The position numbers and the translations under genes were made by a program. From Chitinophagales bacterium (lineage in GTDB: Bacteria > Bacteroidota > Bacteroidia > Chitinophagales > Saprospiraceae), in contig JAAFJN010000005.1 of assembly GCA_013298845.1 (NCBI GenBank), forward strand, positions 205,961-269,960: a DNA stretch of 64,000 nt, written 5' to 3'. The notes beneath the pieces are model-generated. The model was not told the origin of the DNA. It saw only the letters and a program-made list of their open reading frames with translations, and did no database searches. Shown here piece by piece: positions 44,215-52,931 of this stretch (position 1 is the stretch's first letter; each line of letters opens with the position of its first letter).

Positions 44215-46308
44215 CTACCTAATCAAGGTCACCTCTCCCAAAAGTTCGGATTGGGTACCGCACACCTGAATGTTTATTTTGTACACGTACACATCCATCG
44301 GGGCGGCCTGTTGGTCCAAAGTGCCGTTCCAGCCCGCTTCCCCGGTGTACACCTGTTGCCCCCAACGGTTAAAAATCCGCAGGTTATACGCTTCAATGGC
44401 CGCTCCAACGGGCGCAAATACATCGTTGTTGGCGTCGCTGTTGGGCGTAAAGGCATTGGGCATCTCAACGGTACAATCGGGTGGAATTACTTCTACGTTA
44501 AAACTGGCGCTGGCCGTACACCCGTCGTTGTTGGTCACGGTGACAAAATAGGTTTTGCTTATTTCCGGCGTCGCCACGGGATCGGGACAATCGCTACAAC
44601 TGAGCCCGGCGGCGGGTGCCCACGCAAACACCGTGGCGTTGCTCGTAGCACTTAACCCCACCGATGCGCCCGCAATAATGGTAGAATCCATTGGTGCAAC
44701 GCTAACAGTAGGCGTGGGAAATACTGTAATCACCACCGTATCGCTGGCCGAACAACCGTTTTCGGTGGCGGTAAGTATCAGTGTGGTCGTGCTGTTACCC
44801 GTGAACAACGGATTGGCAATTTCCGGATCCGATACCGCATTGGCCGGTGACCAGGACAGGGTGCCCGTACCGCTCCCGACCAATGGCAACTCGGCTCCGG
44901 CGCAAATATTGATGTCCGGACCGGCATTGGAAACCGAAGAACCGCCCGGCAATACCGCAATCGAATCAATTCCGGTTCGGCAACCACTCTCGGTGATGGT
45001 AACGGCGTAAATACCGGGTGTATTAACGCTGATTGTGGGGGTTTGAGCGCCAGTAGACCAATTATAGGTCGCATTACCGATGCCAGAATTAAGCACTACC
45101 GATTGGCCATTGCAAAGGGTAATATCATCGCCCAGGTTAACCGGAAGAACGGGTGCATTATCCTGCCGGAAAAAAGCATTGTCAAAATTGGGCAGGCCAA
45201 AAAAACTATTTCCGTTCAGTATTTCAAATCCAATTGCCTGTAACGTTACCGACGGCAAATCGTTGGGGCAATTGATGGCCGATAAAAATACTTTGTTGCT
45301 GATAAAAGACAGTTGAATAAAATAAATTTTACCATCCGGTGCCAGTTGCATTTGCCCGTTGACCCCGCCGGGAATGGACAAATTCGCGATAAATTGCTCC
45401 GAAGCACTAATGTCCGGCGCGGCGAGGTCATAATATTGAACGGTATCGTCGCCACTGATCGTAAACAAACGTTGGCTATTGGGCGAAAACTCGGCAAAAC
45501 TTGTTATTTGTGACACAAATTGAGATGGCCCCACTGCCCCGGTTGCCGCATCAAACGGCATCACCGTATAACCGGTATTAAAACCCAAAATACCGATCCA
45601 TTTTCCATCGGGTGATGCCTTAATCATGTTCACGGTGCCGCCGGGAATATTGACCAACATGGGCGTACCGGCCCCGGCGTTGGTAACGGGCAAAATTGCT
45701 AAGCCGGAATCACCGTTGTGCACAATGATCCAATAATCGCTGCCGTTACTGTGCCGCACCGCGCACAAGCCTTCGTAAGTGGGCACCAAAATAGATTCGG
45801 TGTAATTGGACACGCCGCCCAAACCGCCATTGAGCGCCATATCCACCTCAAAACACGACAAACCCCGCCCCAACGGCTGACTCGGAACGCTGCCGCCCAC
45901 GCTAAACTCGGTCTCTTCCATGGTAAATAAAAAATACTTTCCGGCTTCGCCCGGTTTGGGGATAATTACCGACGACTGGGCCGCACTAAAACCACCTCCT
46001 TCGGTAAAACTCATATCGTACATCACCTCGTGGTTGCGGTTCCAGATTTTGCCACTGGACTGTCCGCTCAATTGGGGCGAACGCCCGCCGCCGTTGGAAT
46101 AGAACAACAAACTACCGTTTTCGTCGCAAATACTGGCACTTCCCTCAAACGTCTCCACGGAACTGGGGGTCGTTACCACGGCGGAACCGCTGTTAAAATC
46201 GAGCGCTGCGCCCTGGCCAAAATGCCAAATATTACCTTGTTTTTGGGCAAAAAGCGGCGTTATTAGCGAAAAAACAACGCAAAAAATGGAAAATACTACT
46301 TTTTTCAT
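44215..46308 (-). CDS. T9SS type B protein (paralogue C of three)
   Basis: This 697-residue secreted protein is the third tandem paralogue: signal peptide (MKKVVFSIFCVVFSL), propeller-like half (QGNIWHFGQGAALDFNSGSA), Cys-containing strands (GLSCSDCPDPVATPEISKTY) and type-B sorting domain with the same C-terminal EVTLIR. The C-terminal 80 residues are nearly identical to those of paralogue A, including SDANNDVFAPVGAAIEAYNL. It lies 11 bp downstream of paralogue D and 128 bp from paralogue B, so it ends the operon led by the sigma factor. Confidence 0.85.
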   Translation of the reverse strand: MKKVVFSIFCVVFSLITPLFAQKQGNIWHFGQGAALDFNSGSAVVTTPSSVETFEGSASICDENGSLLFYSNGGGRSPQLSGQSSGKIWNRNHEVMYDMSFTEGGGFSAAQSSVIIPKPGEAGKYFLFTMEETEFSVGGSVPSQPLGRGLSCFEVDMALNGGLGGVSNYTESILVPTYEGLCAVRHSNGSDYWIIVHNGDSGLAILPVTNAGAGTPMLVNIPGGTVNMIKASPDGKWIGILGFNTGYTVMPFDAATGAVGPSQFVSQITSFAEFSPNSQRLFTISGDDTVQYYDLAAPDISASEQFIANLSIPGGVNGQMQLAPDGKIYFIQLSFISNKVFLSAINCPNDLPSVTLQAIGFEILNGNSFFGLPNFDNAFFRQDNAPVLPVNLGDDITLCNGQSVVLNSGIGNATYNWSTGAQTPTISVNTPGIYAVTITESGCRTGIDSIAVLPGGSSVSNAGPDINICAGAELPLVGSGTGTLSWSPANAVSDPEIANPLFTGNSTTTLILTATENGCSASDTVVITVFPTPTVSVAPMDSTIIAGASVGLSATSNATVFAWAPAAGLSCSDCPDPVATPEISKTYFVTVTNNDGCTASASFNVEVIPPDCTVEMPNAFTPNSDANNDVFAPVGAAIEAYNLRIFNRWGQQVYTGEAGWNGTLDQQAAPMDVYVYKINIQVCGTQSELLGEVTLIR

Positions 46309-46319
46309 AGTCTAATTTT

Positions 46320-48584
46320 TTATCTGATAAGTGTAAGATTGCCATTGGCGCGAATGGGGCCATCGCAGGTATTCATTTGAACGGAATAGAGGTACACGCC
46401 CGCGGGCGCGGGTTTGCTTCGGTAATTTCCGTCCCAATACGTTTGTGGATTGCGGGTTTCAAAAACAAGTTCCCCCCACCGCCCGTAAATCTGCATCAAA
46501 AAACCGTCGAGGGATACGTCGGTGGCTGCCACGCCAAAACGGTCGTTGCCTGCGTCGCTGCCTTGTTCGGGGGTAAATACGTTGGGGAAATAATACGGAC
46601 ACGGCGATTTGACCGCAATCACCACCGAAGCCGTATCGGTGCAACCATCGGAATTGGTCCCCACCACGGTGTACGTAATTGTGGCCGCCGGCGTGGCCAG
46701 CGGTGCGGGGCAGTCGGTACAACTCAGTCCGTCGCCGGGAATCCATTGGTATTCCGCCGCGCCGTTGGCGGTTATCGGTGTACTCGCTCCCGCGTCAATA
46801 TTGGTCGTTGGCGTGGAGATGGACACATTTGGGGCATCAAACAGGGTCAAAACGACCGTGGCCGTGTCAAAACACACCCCTTTGGCGGCAATAACGGTGT
46901 ACGCCTCCGGGGCATCGGCCAATACGCTCAAGTTGGTATCTGTTCCCACCAGTTCACCGTCGGCGTCCAACCAACGCAACGCCTCCCCACCCGATGCCGT
47001 GAGTGAAGCCGTTGCGCCGGGGCAAACCGACACGGGACCGTTCGTTTCCACCGTAACGCGGTCCCCTTTGGATACCACCCGAATGGTATCGGAAAAAACG
47101 CCGCACTCGCCCGACCACTGCACGGTATACGTGCCGGGTTCGTCCACCAACAGGGTCCGCGTAACGGCACCGGTACTCCACAGCACATTACCGGCGGGTA
47201 CGGCGGGCAACAATCCCAAAACGAGGGTATCGCCGGTGCAAATAGTCGTATCACCGGGCAACAGCGCAATGCCATCAACGCTTTGGCAGGTGGTGGTTTC
47301 GGACAGCGGGAAATCGTCGACGGTAATTACAATGTTTTGCCGGGAAGGAACCGTTGCCGACACAAAACCCAGATCATTAACAACGGGCGTGGTGGTGGGC
47401 GTTACGCTGGTAATTTGAGCATTTTTGGGGCAACAAGAAGCCGTAATCCCCGATTTGCTGATATAAGCCCGCCGGGCTGAACCGTCGGCGCTGGTATCCG
47501 TCATTCCACAAATATACACTTGGCGCTGGCTGAAATAACCGCTGGCAGCCAGGTCTTGTCCCGGCCCGCCAAACGATAGGTGCGACAACAAATCGCCATC
47601 CGGGGTGACCAACAACACAACATTATCATCGTCCACCACCGGAAAAACCTGCCCGTTGGTCGTTGCCGCAATGGCCAGGGTATCGGGCGCAATGGCCGTC
47701 ATGGTGTACGGAGCGAGGTTATAATCGTTTTTCAGCGATTTTTGCTTTTTGAAATTCCCTTCCGCGTCGAGGGTGAGCATGGTGAGGCGGGGGAATAAAC
47801 CAGTATTGTTGTTGGCCTGGTACGCCGCAATGAACAAATCGCCGTTGGAGAAGCGTTGCCCTGCCTTAAAGTAGACACCATCGTTGTCGTATTTGTACGA
47901 TTTGATCCACTGGCAATTGCCCTCCGCGTCGAATTTGGCCAATACGCCCAGTGCATCGGCGAGCGCAAAATATTGCCCAAGCACGTAAAAACCACCATTG
48001 GGAAGTGGGATGACATTGCCCAATCTGCCCGTCAGAACACCGGCTTCGTAGAGGCGTTCCCACACAACCTGCCCGGTAGCGGAGAACTTTACAATCATTA
48101 AACGGCTGGTCAAGGAAATGCTTTTTCGGCTAATTCCGATGGCGATAATTTCGCCGTTGGGCAATTTGGTAGCGCTGGCCCAATCGTCCTGGTCTTCGGG
48201 GGCACCCCACACCATTTCGCTGTCGAAAGTACCATCGGGTAACATCCGCACCACCGAAGCGTCAAAATAACCCTGAAAACCAAGGTTATTGTTGAAATAC
48301 AACACCGAACCATCGTTCAGTGTAACCAAGGCGCGTGGCTCGCGGCCATACTGTAACTGTTTGCTCCATTGTTGGGTGCCGTCTTCTTCAAATTTGGTCA
48401 AAAAACTGCCCAATTCGGTGTTAGTACGGTAAATCCCCGAAGCGTACCAACCCGCCTGCGCCGGAGCAATACTAATGTACTGCAACAAACGATCACCCGA
48501 ACTGTACGTTTTGGTAAATGACTGTGCCTGGCCGCTCAATGCACAAAGGCTGAACAGCGCAATAAGGAAAAAATAATATCGCAT
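46320..48584 (-). CDS. T9SS type B protein (distinct, larger)
   Basis: This 754-residue secreted protein has a signal peptide (MRYYFFLIALFSLCALSGQA). Its N-terminal region has repeated strands typical of a propeller, and differs from that of the three paralogues. PKD-like domains with Cys pairs (VDGIALLPGDTTICTGDTLV, GLSCTDCPAPLATPAATITY) are followed by a type-B sorting domain (YFPNVFTPEQGSDAGNDRFG ... GNLTLIR). It lies 13 bp downstream of the anti-sigma/OMP gene and 11 bp upstream of paralogue C. Confidence 0.85.
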   Translation of the reverse strand: MRYYFFLIALFSLCALSGQAQSFTKTYSSGDRLLQYISIAPAQAGWYASGIYRTNTELGSFLTKFEEDGTQQWSKQLQYGREPRALVTLNDGSVLYFNNNLGFQGYFDASVVRMLPDGTFDSEMVWGAPEDQDDWASATKLPNGEIIAIGISRKSISLTSRLMIVKFSATGQVVWERLYEAGVLTGRLGNVIPLPNGGFYVLGQYFALADALGVLAKFDAEGNCQWIKSYKYDNDGVYFKAGQRFSNGDLFIAAYQANNNTGLFPRLTMLTLDAEGNFKKQKSLKNDYNLAPYTMTAIAPDTLAIAATTNGQVFPVVDDDNVVLLVTPDGDLLSHLSFGGPGQDLAASGYFSQRQVYICGMTDTSADGSARRAYISKSGITASCCPKNAQITSVTPTTTPVVNDLGFVSATVPSRQNIVITVDDFPLSETTTCQSVDGIALLPGDTTICTGDTLVLGLLPAVPAGNVLWSTGAVTRTLLVDEPGTYTVQWSGECGVFSDTIRVVSKGDRVTVETNGPVSVCPGATASLTASGGEALRWLDADGELVGTDTNLSVLADAPEAYTVIAAKGVCFDTATVVLTLFDAPNVSISTPTTNIDAGASTPITANGAAEYQWIPGDGLSCTDCPAPLATPAATITYTVVGTNSDGCTDTASVVIAVKSPCPYYFPNVFTPEQGSDAGNDRFGVAATDVSLDGFLMQIYGRWGELVFETRNPQTYWDGNYRSKPAPAGVYLYSVQMNTCDGPIRANGNLTLIR

Positions 48585-48597
48585 TGCTTAATTTTTT

Positions 48598-49842
48598 CTA
48601 AAATTTCTTTTTTACACCCACCTCCAACGTGTGCAAACGGGTGGATAATAATTGGTCAGGTTGAAGCATTTGTCCCTGCATGCGTCGGTAACCAACGGAG
48701 AAAATATATTTGCTGTACCCAATGGGCGTTTCCAGTCCGGTAAACCACCATAATTGCGGCTTTTCGTCCGAATTAAGGGTAAAATTGGCCCCGGCGCCGG
48801 CGCCCAAACGTATATAACGGCGGTGCAGTCGGAATGTGTAACCGGTTTCGGCGTTCAGAGCGGCCAGATTCAGGCGGCGGATTTGATCAACGGTGAACTC
48901 GGTGCGGGGGGTCACCTCGAACTGGTCATTCCCTTTGATGCTAACGTCAAATTCTTTCAGTGTGGCCACGTCGTAACGCGTTTCGAGGGGAATATTGGTC
49001 CAATTGGCGCTGAATCCTACGTCAAAACGAGTGCGTAATGCCCGCCGATACCCCATTCCCACCGAAATACCCGTGCGCTGCGGACTTACGCCCCGGCGCT
49101 GCCGGATCCGGGTGGCGGTGCGTTCATCGTAGGTAAGGGCAGTCATCGTTTGGCCCGTTTGGAGCACTTGAACCCCAGCCATCCAATAATTAAGCGGGCG
49201 GTACGGGGTGCGCAACCGATACAGGGCCTCGGCCGGAGGCGGCATGATTGGGGGATTGTTGCGCGAGGGCAATAATTGCATCTCCGTAGTGGCCAGCAAA
49301 CTAATAGCTTTTACCGGAGCAAAATGCGGTGTCTCCGGGCTAGAAGCGGCAAAAACCGGGGTATAAAGAGCCGTTTCCGGGTTTGAAGGGGCAATGCCCG
49401 GTATATTCACCTTTGTTGTAACCGACGCGGACAAGGGCAGCGCCGCAATGTCATTCGGGCCAAGGGGCGCGTTTTTGGTGTGTTTCGTAAGGGTAGTCGC
49501 AGTCACGCTAACAACGGCAGTGCGCTCCGGATGGGCCAGGGCAGTTCGTACGGGTTTGCCGCTATACATTCGTCCGGCGAGGAAACGATGACCCACCACC
49601 TCGGACGCATGAGGAACGTATCGGGCCGCCCCCCGGCTATTGTTTTCCGGTAATAACCACCACCAGCCCCCCACCGAAGCGGTGATCAGTGCTGCGCCAA
49701 AGAAAAAGGGCAACCAAGGTTTCCGCCGCCGTTCGGGTTGAATGGCCGCCCGGATATTTTCCCAGGTTTTTTCTTCCGGCTCGGCTTCGTAGTCTTCCAG
49801 CAGGTCCGTTAGTTTTTTACGTAGTTCATCATCCTTTTTCAT
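48598..49842 (-). CDS. Anti-sigma-like N terminus fused to an outer-membrane beta-barrel
   Basis: This 414-residue protein begins with an acidic cytosolic segment (MKKDDELRKKLTDLLEDYEA), followed by a transmembrane helix (PWLPFFFGAALITASVGGWW). A Pro/Thr-rich periplasmic region leads to a C-terminal beta-barrel of about 200 residues ending in Phe, with alternating strands (FDVGFSANWTNIPLETRYDV, GYTFRLHRRYIRLGAGAG). Such sigma/anti-sigma-like/OMP arrangements are common in Bacteroidota. Its start overlaps the sigma factor gene by 14 bp, which supports a direct regulatory link. How a barrel fused to an inner-membrane helix is arranged is not clear; the OMP reading is less certain than the operon link. 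Confidence 0.7.
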   Translation of the reverse strand: MKKDDELRKKLTDLLEDYEAEPEEKTWENIRAAIQPERRRKPWLPFFFGAALITASVGGWWWLLPENNSRGAARYVPHASEVVGHRFLAGRMYSGKPVRTALAHPERTAVVSVTATTLTKHTKNAPLGPNDIAALPLSASVTTKVNIPGIAPSNPETALYTPVFAASSPETPHFAPVKAISLLATTEMQLLPSRNNPPIMPPPAEALYRLRTPYRPLNYWMAGVQVLQTGQTMTALTYDERTATRIRQRRGVSPQRTGISVGMGYRRALRTRFDVGFSANWTNIPLETRYDVATLKEFDVSIKGNDQFEVTPRTEFTVDQIRRLNLAALNAETGYTFRLHRRYIRLGAGAGANFTLNSDEKPQLWWFTGLETPIGYSKYIFSVGYRRMQGQMLQPDQLLSTRLHTLEVGVKKKF

Positions 49843-50395
49843 AAGACTTTATTCCTTTTTCGATAAAAGTTTTGCGTAATAATGCTTTTGCCCGGCTCAA
49901 TTGCGATTTGGACGTTCCAACGGAAATACCCAAAACATCGGCAATTTCGTGGTGCTCAAAACCGTCAATCAGGTACATATTGACAATCATCCGGTAACCA
50001 TCGGGTAATAAATTGATATAATGTACCACTTCTTCTTTTTCCAGCGCATCCAACACACTAAAGGCGTCGGCCTCTTCGGGTAATTCGGGGAGGCTATCCA
50101 GTTGATCGTTGGCAAAACTCAGTGATTTGTTTTTTCGATAATGATCAATGGCCGTTCGGATCACGATGGATTTGGTCCACGAATACACCGCCTCGGGATT
50201 TTTGATTTCGCCCATTTTTAAAAAAACTTTGATAAATGCTTCCTGAAAAATATCCTCCGCATCCACGCTGGTCCGGGCGTAGCGCCGACAAATACCCAAC
50301 AGCCTCTTTTTATAGTGGTTATAAAAAGCAGTTTGGGCCTTTGCGTCACCTTTTTGGCAAGCCCTGAGCAGGTCCGTAGCGATGGAAAGGGACAT
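49829..50395 (-). CDS. ECF RNA polymerase sigma factor
   Basis: This 188-residue protein has ECF sigma regions: region 2 with YARTSVDAEDIFQEAFIKVF, and region 4 with LPDGYRMIVNMYLIDGFEHH and EIADVLGISVGTSKSQLSRA. It should direct RNA polymerase to a small regulon, probably including the downstream outer-membrane and T9SS genes. It overlaps the anti-sigma-like gene by 14 bp and follows the PepSY-like lipoprotein gene by 2 bp on the same strand. Confidence 0.92.
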   Translation of the reverse strand: MSLSIATDLLRACQKGDAKAQTAFYNHYKKRLLGICRRYARTSVDAEDIFQEAFIKVFLKMGEIKNPEAVYSWTKSIVIRTAIDHYRKNKSLSFANDQLDSLPELPEEADAFSVLDALEKEEVVHYINLLPDGYRMIVNMYLIDGFEHHEIADVLGISVGTSKSQLSRAKALLRKTFIEKGIKSYEKG

Positions 50396-50397
50396 TT

Positions 50398-51321
50398 TTA
50401 TCCTTTATTTGCGCTTTTAAAACTGCCTAATGCATCAAAATGCGTAAAATAAGTGGTCTGATCTGCGGTAATCACAACGGTAAAACCGTTTAAAGAACCA
50501 TTTTTCAAACGTATTAAACCGCGCGAAAATCCCCAACCGGGAAAATGGGTATCCAAATGACTTTCCACAACAACGGGCAATTGGGTAACATCGAAGTCCA
50601 ATAAAGTAACCCCCTGCTCATTGGATCGGAGCAAGTCTTTGCTTTTCATAGTGGCCAACGTAGCCCCGGTGCCGTCCAGTTCAAAACACAACAAAAGGGA
50701 GGTATTGATTAACCCTACGTACCAGCGTGCGTTTCGATCTTCATCCACCATCAGGGTTGCGTGGTGAAAAGTGTGGTTGGGAAACTGCGAAAAAACCGCG
50801 TTGGCAACCGGCGTGGGCAAATCGCCCGGCTGCGCGACCTGATAACGCCACCATTTACTGGTTGTGGGAACCGGCTCGGAGGAAATATGACCGCCGAGGT
50901 GATCGAACGCCAACAAATAACGCCCGGTATCGGTCATCGCCTGCACCAGATGGCCATTTTCGACCAAAGACATGGGCATCAGGTGCTCTAACGTTCCTTC
51001 AACGATGGCGGGTTCTACGTACCGCGCCACATTTACCGGCAGCGCGGCCCCGTCGTTGTTGCGGCCCACGTTTTTGAGCACACCGCTGCTGTGGATAATG
51101 GTTTTGTATTGGCGATTATTGGCCCAAAAATTGGCGGAATACAAACTGTCGGTTTTCAGATCGGTCACCACAAGATTGCTGAGACCGCTGAATTGGGTAT
51201 TCAGTGCCGATACCACCGCCGCCGGAACGGGTGGATTATCTACGGTATCATCCTCTATAACCTTGTCGCAGCCCGTTACTGCACCCAACAATAAGGTTAG
51301 GGTAAGTATTAGTTTGTGCAT
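50398..51321 (-). CDS. Lipoprotein with PepSY-like repeats
   Basis: This 307-residue protein starts at ATG 51321 with a lipoprotein signal (MHKLILTLTLLLGAVTGCDK, lipobox AVTGC). Three repeated segments of the form PxxVxxxxxxxFPxxxxxxA (PPVPAAVVSALNTQFSGLSN, LPTPVANAVFSQFPNHTFHH and LPVVVESHLDTHFPGWGFSR) fit the PepSY-like beta-lactamase-inhibitor-type domains common in Bacteroidota. Function is unknown; envelope sensing or inhibition of peptidases has been proposed for relatives. A longer upstream frame exists but lacks the signal. It precedes the sigma gene by 2 bp. Confidence 0.65.
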   Translation of the reverse strand: MHKLILTLTLLLGAVTGCDKVIEDDTVDNPPVPAAVVSALNTQFSGLSNLVVTDLKTDSLYSANFWANNRQYKTIIHSSGVLKNVGRNNDGAALPVNVARYVEPAIVEGTLEHLMPMSLVENGHLVQAMTDTGRYLLAFDHLGGHISSEPVPTTSKWWRYQVAQPGDLPTPVANAVFSQFPNHTFHHATLMVDEDRNARWYVGLINTSLLLCFELDGTGATLATMKSKDLLRSNEQGVTLLDFDVTQLPVVVESHLDTHFPGWGFSRGLIRLKNGSLNGFTVVITADQTTYFTHFDALGSFKSANKG

Positions 51322-51421
51322 AATATCTGGTGTAAAAACGCGAACTTTTTGTTGTTGTTCATGCGTCACACCAAGGAGACGGAGCCGGGCTAAAATTGGT
51401 TGCACGGTGGGGCCGGGCCGT

Positions 51422-51904
51422 CTACCACTTCATTTCCACTGAAGTGCGTTTGGCGTCTAATGCCTCGGTTCTTTTGTTTTTTCCGGGTACAATGAGGTAA
51501 ACCATATTCGTTTGGCCACTGAATTTTTCCAACATAATATTATCCCACACAGCCACGGTAGCGGGCTGGATATTGCCCAAAGAGGGGGTCGTAAATTGTA
51601 CTAAAACCTGCTCTTCTTTTTGCCGAATGGCACTAAATTGTAAGGTCTGCTGCACGCCGTTGACCTGTAAACCAACGTGCTGCAACGCATATTGGCTAAT
51701 GGCCTCGCGGGTGGGTAGGGCGGCTTTGGGATCGCCGGTGAGTGCCTCGGTGAGGTCATCGGTGAAGAGGTATATTTTTACGTCAAAATGCCGGTCGGAA
51801 GGTTCGTAAATCACCTCACAAATGCTCATTTTAAAGTCGTGGTCGGTGCCGTTAGGGCTAAAGGCCGCCAAAAACGACCCAATGCCCAAAAGAAGTGTAA
51901 ACAT
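51422..51904 (-). CDS. DUF6702-like secreted protein
   Basis: This 160-residue protein has a short signal (MFTLLLGIGSFLAAFSPNG) and then SICEVIYEPSDRHFDVKIYLFTDDLTEAL, the opening pattern of DUF6702, with a second strand-rich half. It lies 15 bp downstream of the HupE/UreJ-like gene, a known arrangement in Bacteroidota for this family. The function is unknown. The ATG at 51904 fits the family start. Confidence 0.65.
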   Translation of the reverse strand: MFTLLLGIGSFLAAFSPNGTDHDFKMSICEVIYEPSDRHFDVKIYLFTDDLTEALTGDPKAALPTREAISQYALQHVGLQVNGVQQTLQFSAIRQKEEQVLVQFTTPSLGNIQPATVAVWDNIMLEKFSGQTNMVYLIVPGKNKRTEALDAKRTSVEMKW

Positions 51905-51919
51905 GGGTAAAAGAGGGGT

Positions 51920-52516
51920 TTAACTAAAAATACCCTGCATCAGCAGGACTAAAGCGCCGCCGCCGCCGATACCGGAAACGTACAAATTCCAGTCGCGGTG
52001 CGCAAAACGAAACATGCGTTCGATGGCATAATGAAGGGCAAAAAAAACGGAAACAATGAGCAATTGCCCCACTTCAATGCCAACATTAAACGAAAACAGC
52101 GGCCACATGACACTGCCATCTTCGCCCATGAGGCTGCGGAAATAATTGGCAAAACCCATCCCGTGAATGAACCCAAAAAACAACGCAATGGCGTAGTTCC
52201 AACGTACGGCTTTGGAAAAGGTACCCTCGGTTGAACTGTCTTTGTGCAGGGTAACGTTGTACAAACTGGTGAGTACAATGGTCACGGGAATGAGGGTCTC
52301 GACCAAACTGGACGGTACTTTCAGGATATTCAGGCCCGACAAAACCAACGTCACCGAATGTCCGATGGTAAATGCCGTGACGAGGATCAGGATTTTGCGC
52401 CATTCGGTGACCCGGTACACGGCGCACAGGGTAATGATGAACAATAAATGGTCAAATGCGCGTGGATCGGCAATGTGATGGAATCCTAAATCGGAAAAAG
52501 TTAAAAATTCATTCAT
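51920..52516 (-). CDS. HupE/UreJ-type membrane protein
   Basis: This 198-residue protein has six hydrophobic helices and the HupE/UreJ_2 pattern GFHHIADPRAFDHLLFIITL, then VTAFTIGHSVTL and FFGFIHGMGFA, with conserved His residues that may bind metal. Relatives are nickel/cobalt-related permeases or secondary transporters. It is followed by the DUF6702 gene. The M1 peptidase gene lies upstream, beyond a 411-bp gap holding a tandem repeat. Confidence 0.82.
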   Translation of the reverse strand: MNEFLTFSDLGFHHIADPRAFDHLLFIITLCAVYRVTEWRKILILVTAFTIGHSVTLVLSGLNILKVPSSLVETLIPVTIVLTSLYNVTLHKDSSTEGTFSKAVRWNYAIALFFGFIHGMGFANYFRSLMGEDGSVMWPLFSFNVGIEVGQLLIVSVFFALHYAIERMFRFAHRDWNLYVSGIGGGGALVLLMQGIFS

Positions 52517-52678
52517 ATATTGTGGAAACGGTTTTATGGCCCGTTTTTTATTTTTTGGGGAGATTTATACGTTTTTTTGGGGTATAAAATACGTCATCAT
52601 CCATCGTGATGTAGGGGCAGGCCTTGTGCCTGCCCTAACCCCAGATAAAATGCCAGGATCGTGGTATTATCCGGTCAC

Positions 52679-52931
52679 GGGGTCCGTGGATCATCCGATG
52701 ATGGGCGGGCACGAGGCACGCCCATACATGGGTCCGTGGTGTACCCGAGATGGAGCGGGCACGAGGCACGCCCATACATGGGTCCGTGGTGTACCCGATG
52801 ATGGGAGCAGGCACAAGGCATGGGGTCCGTGGATTATCCGATGATGGGAGCAGGCACAAGGCATGGGGTCCGTGGATCATCCGATGATGGGCGGGCACAA
52901 GGCCCGCCCTTACGGCTCCGGCTACGGCTAC
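52679..52931. repeat. Degenerate tandem repeat of five 42-51 bp units
   Basis: Five units beginning GGGTCCGTGG start at 52679, 52730, 52780, 52822 and 52865. Most contain ATGATGGG and a GGCACAAGGC or GGCACGAGGC core. The first two are 50-51 bp and carry an extra CCCATACAT. The last unit runs into GGCTCCGGCTACGG at the end of the M1 peptidase gene and supplies that gene's stop codon. Related sequence precedes the array at 52612 (GTAGGGGCAGGCCTTGTGCC). Confidence 0.85.

Noticed and set aside
52679..52931. Possible CRISPR array
   Set aside because: The units are directly joined, differ in length and have no variable spacers; no cas genes are present.
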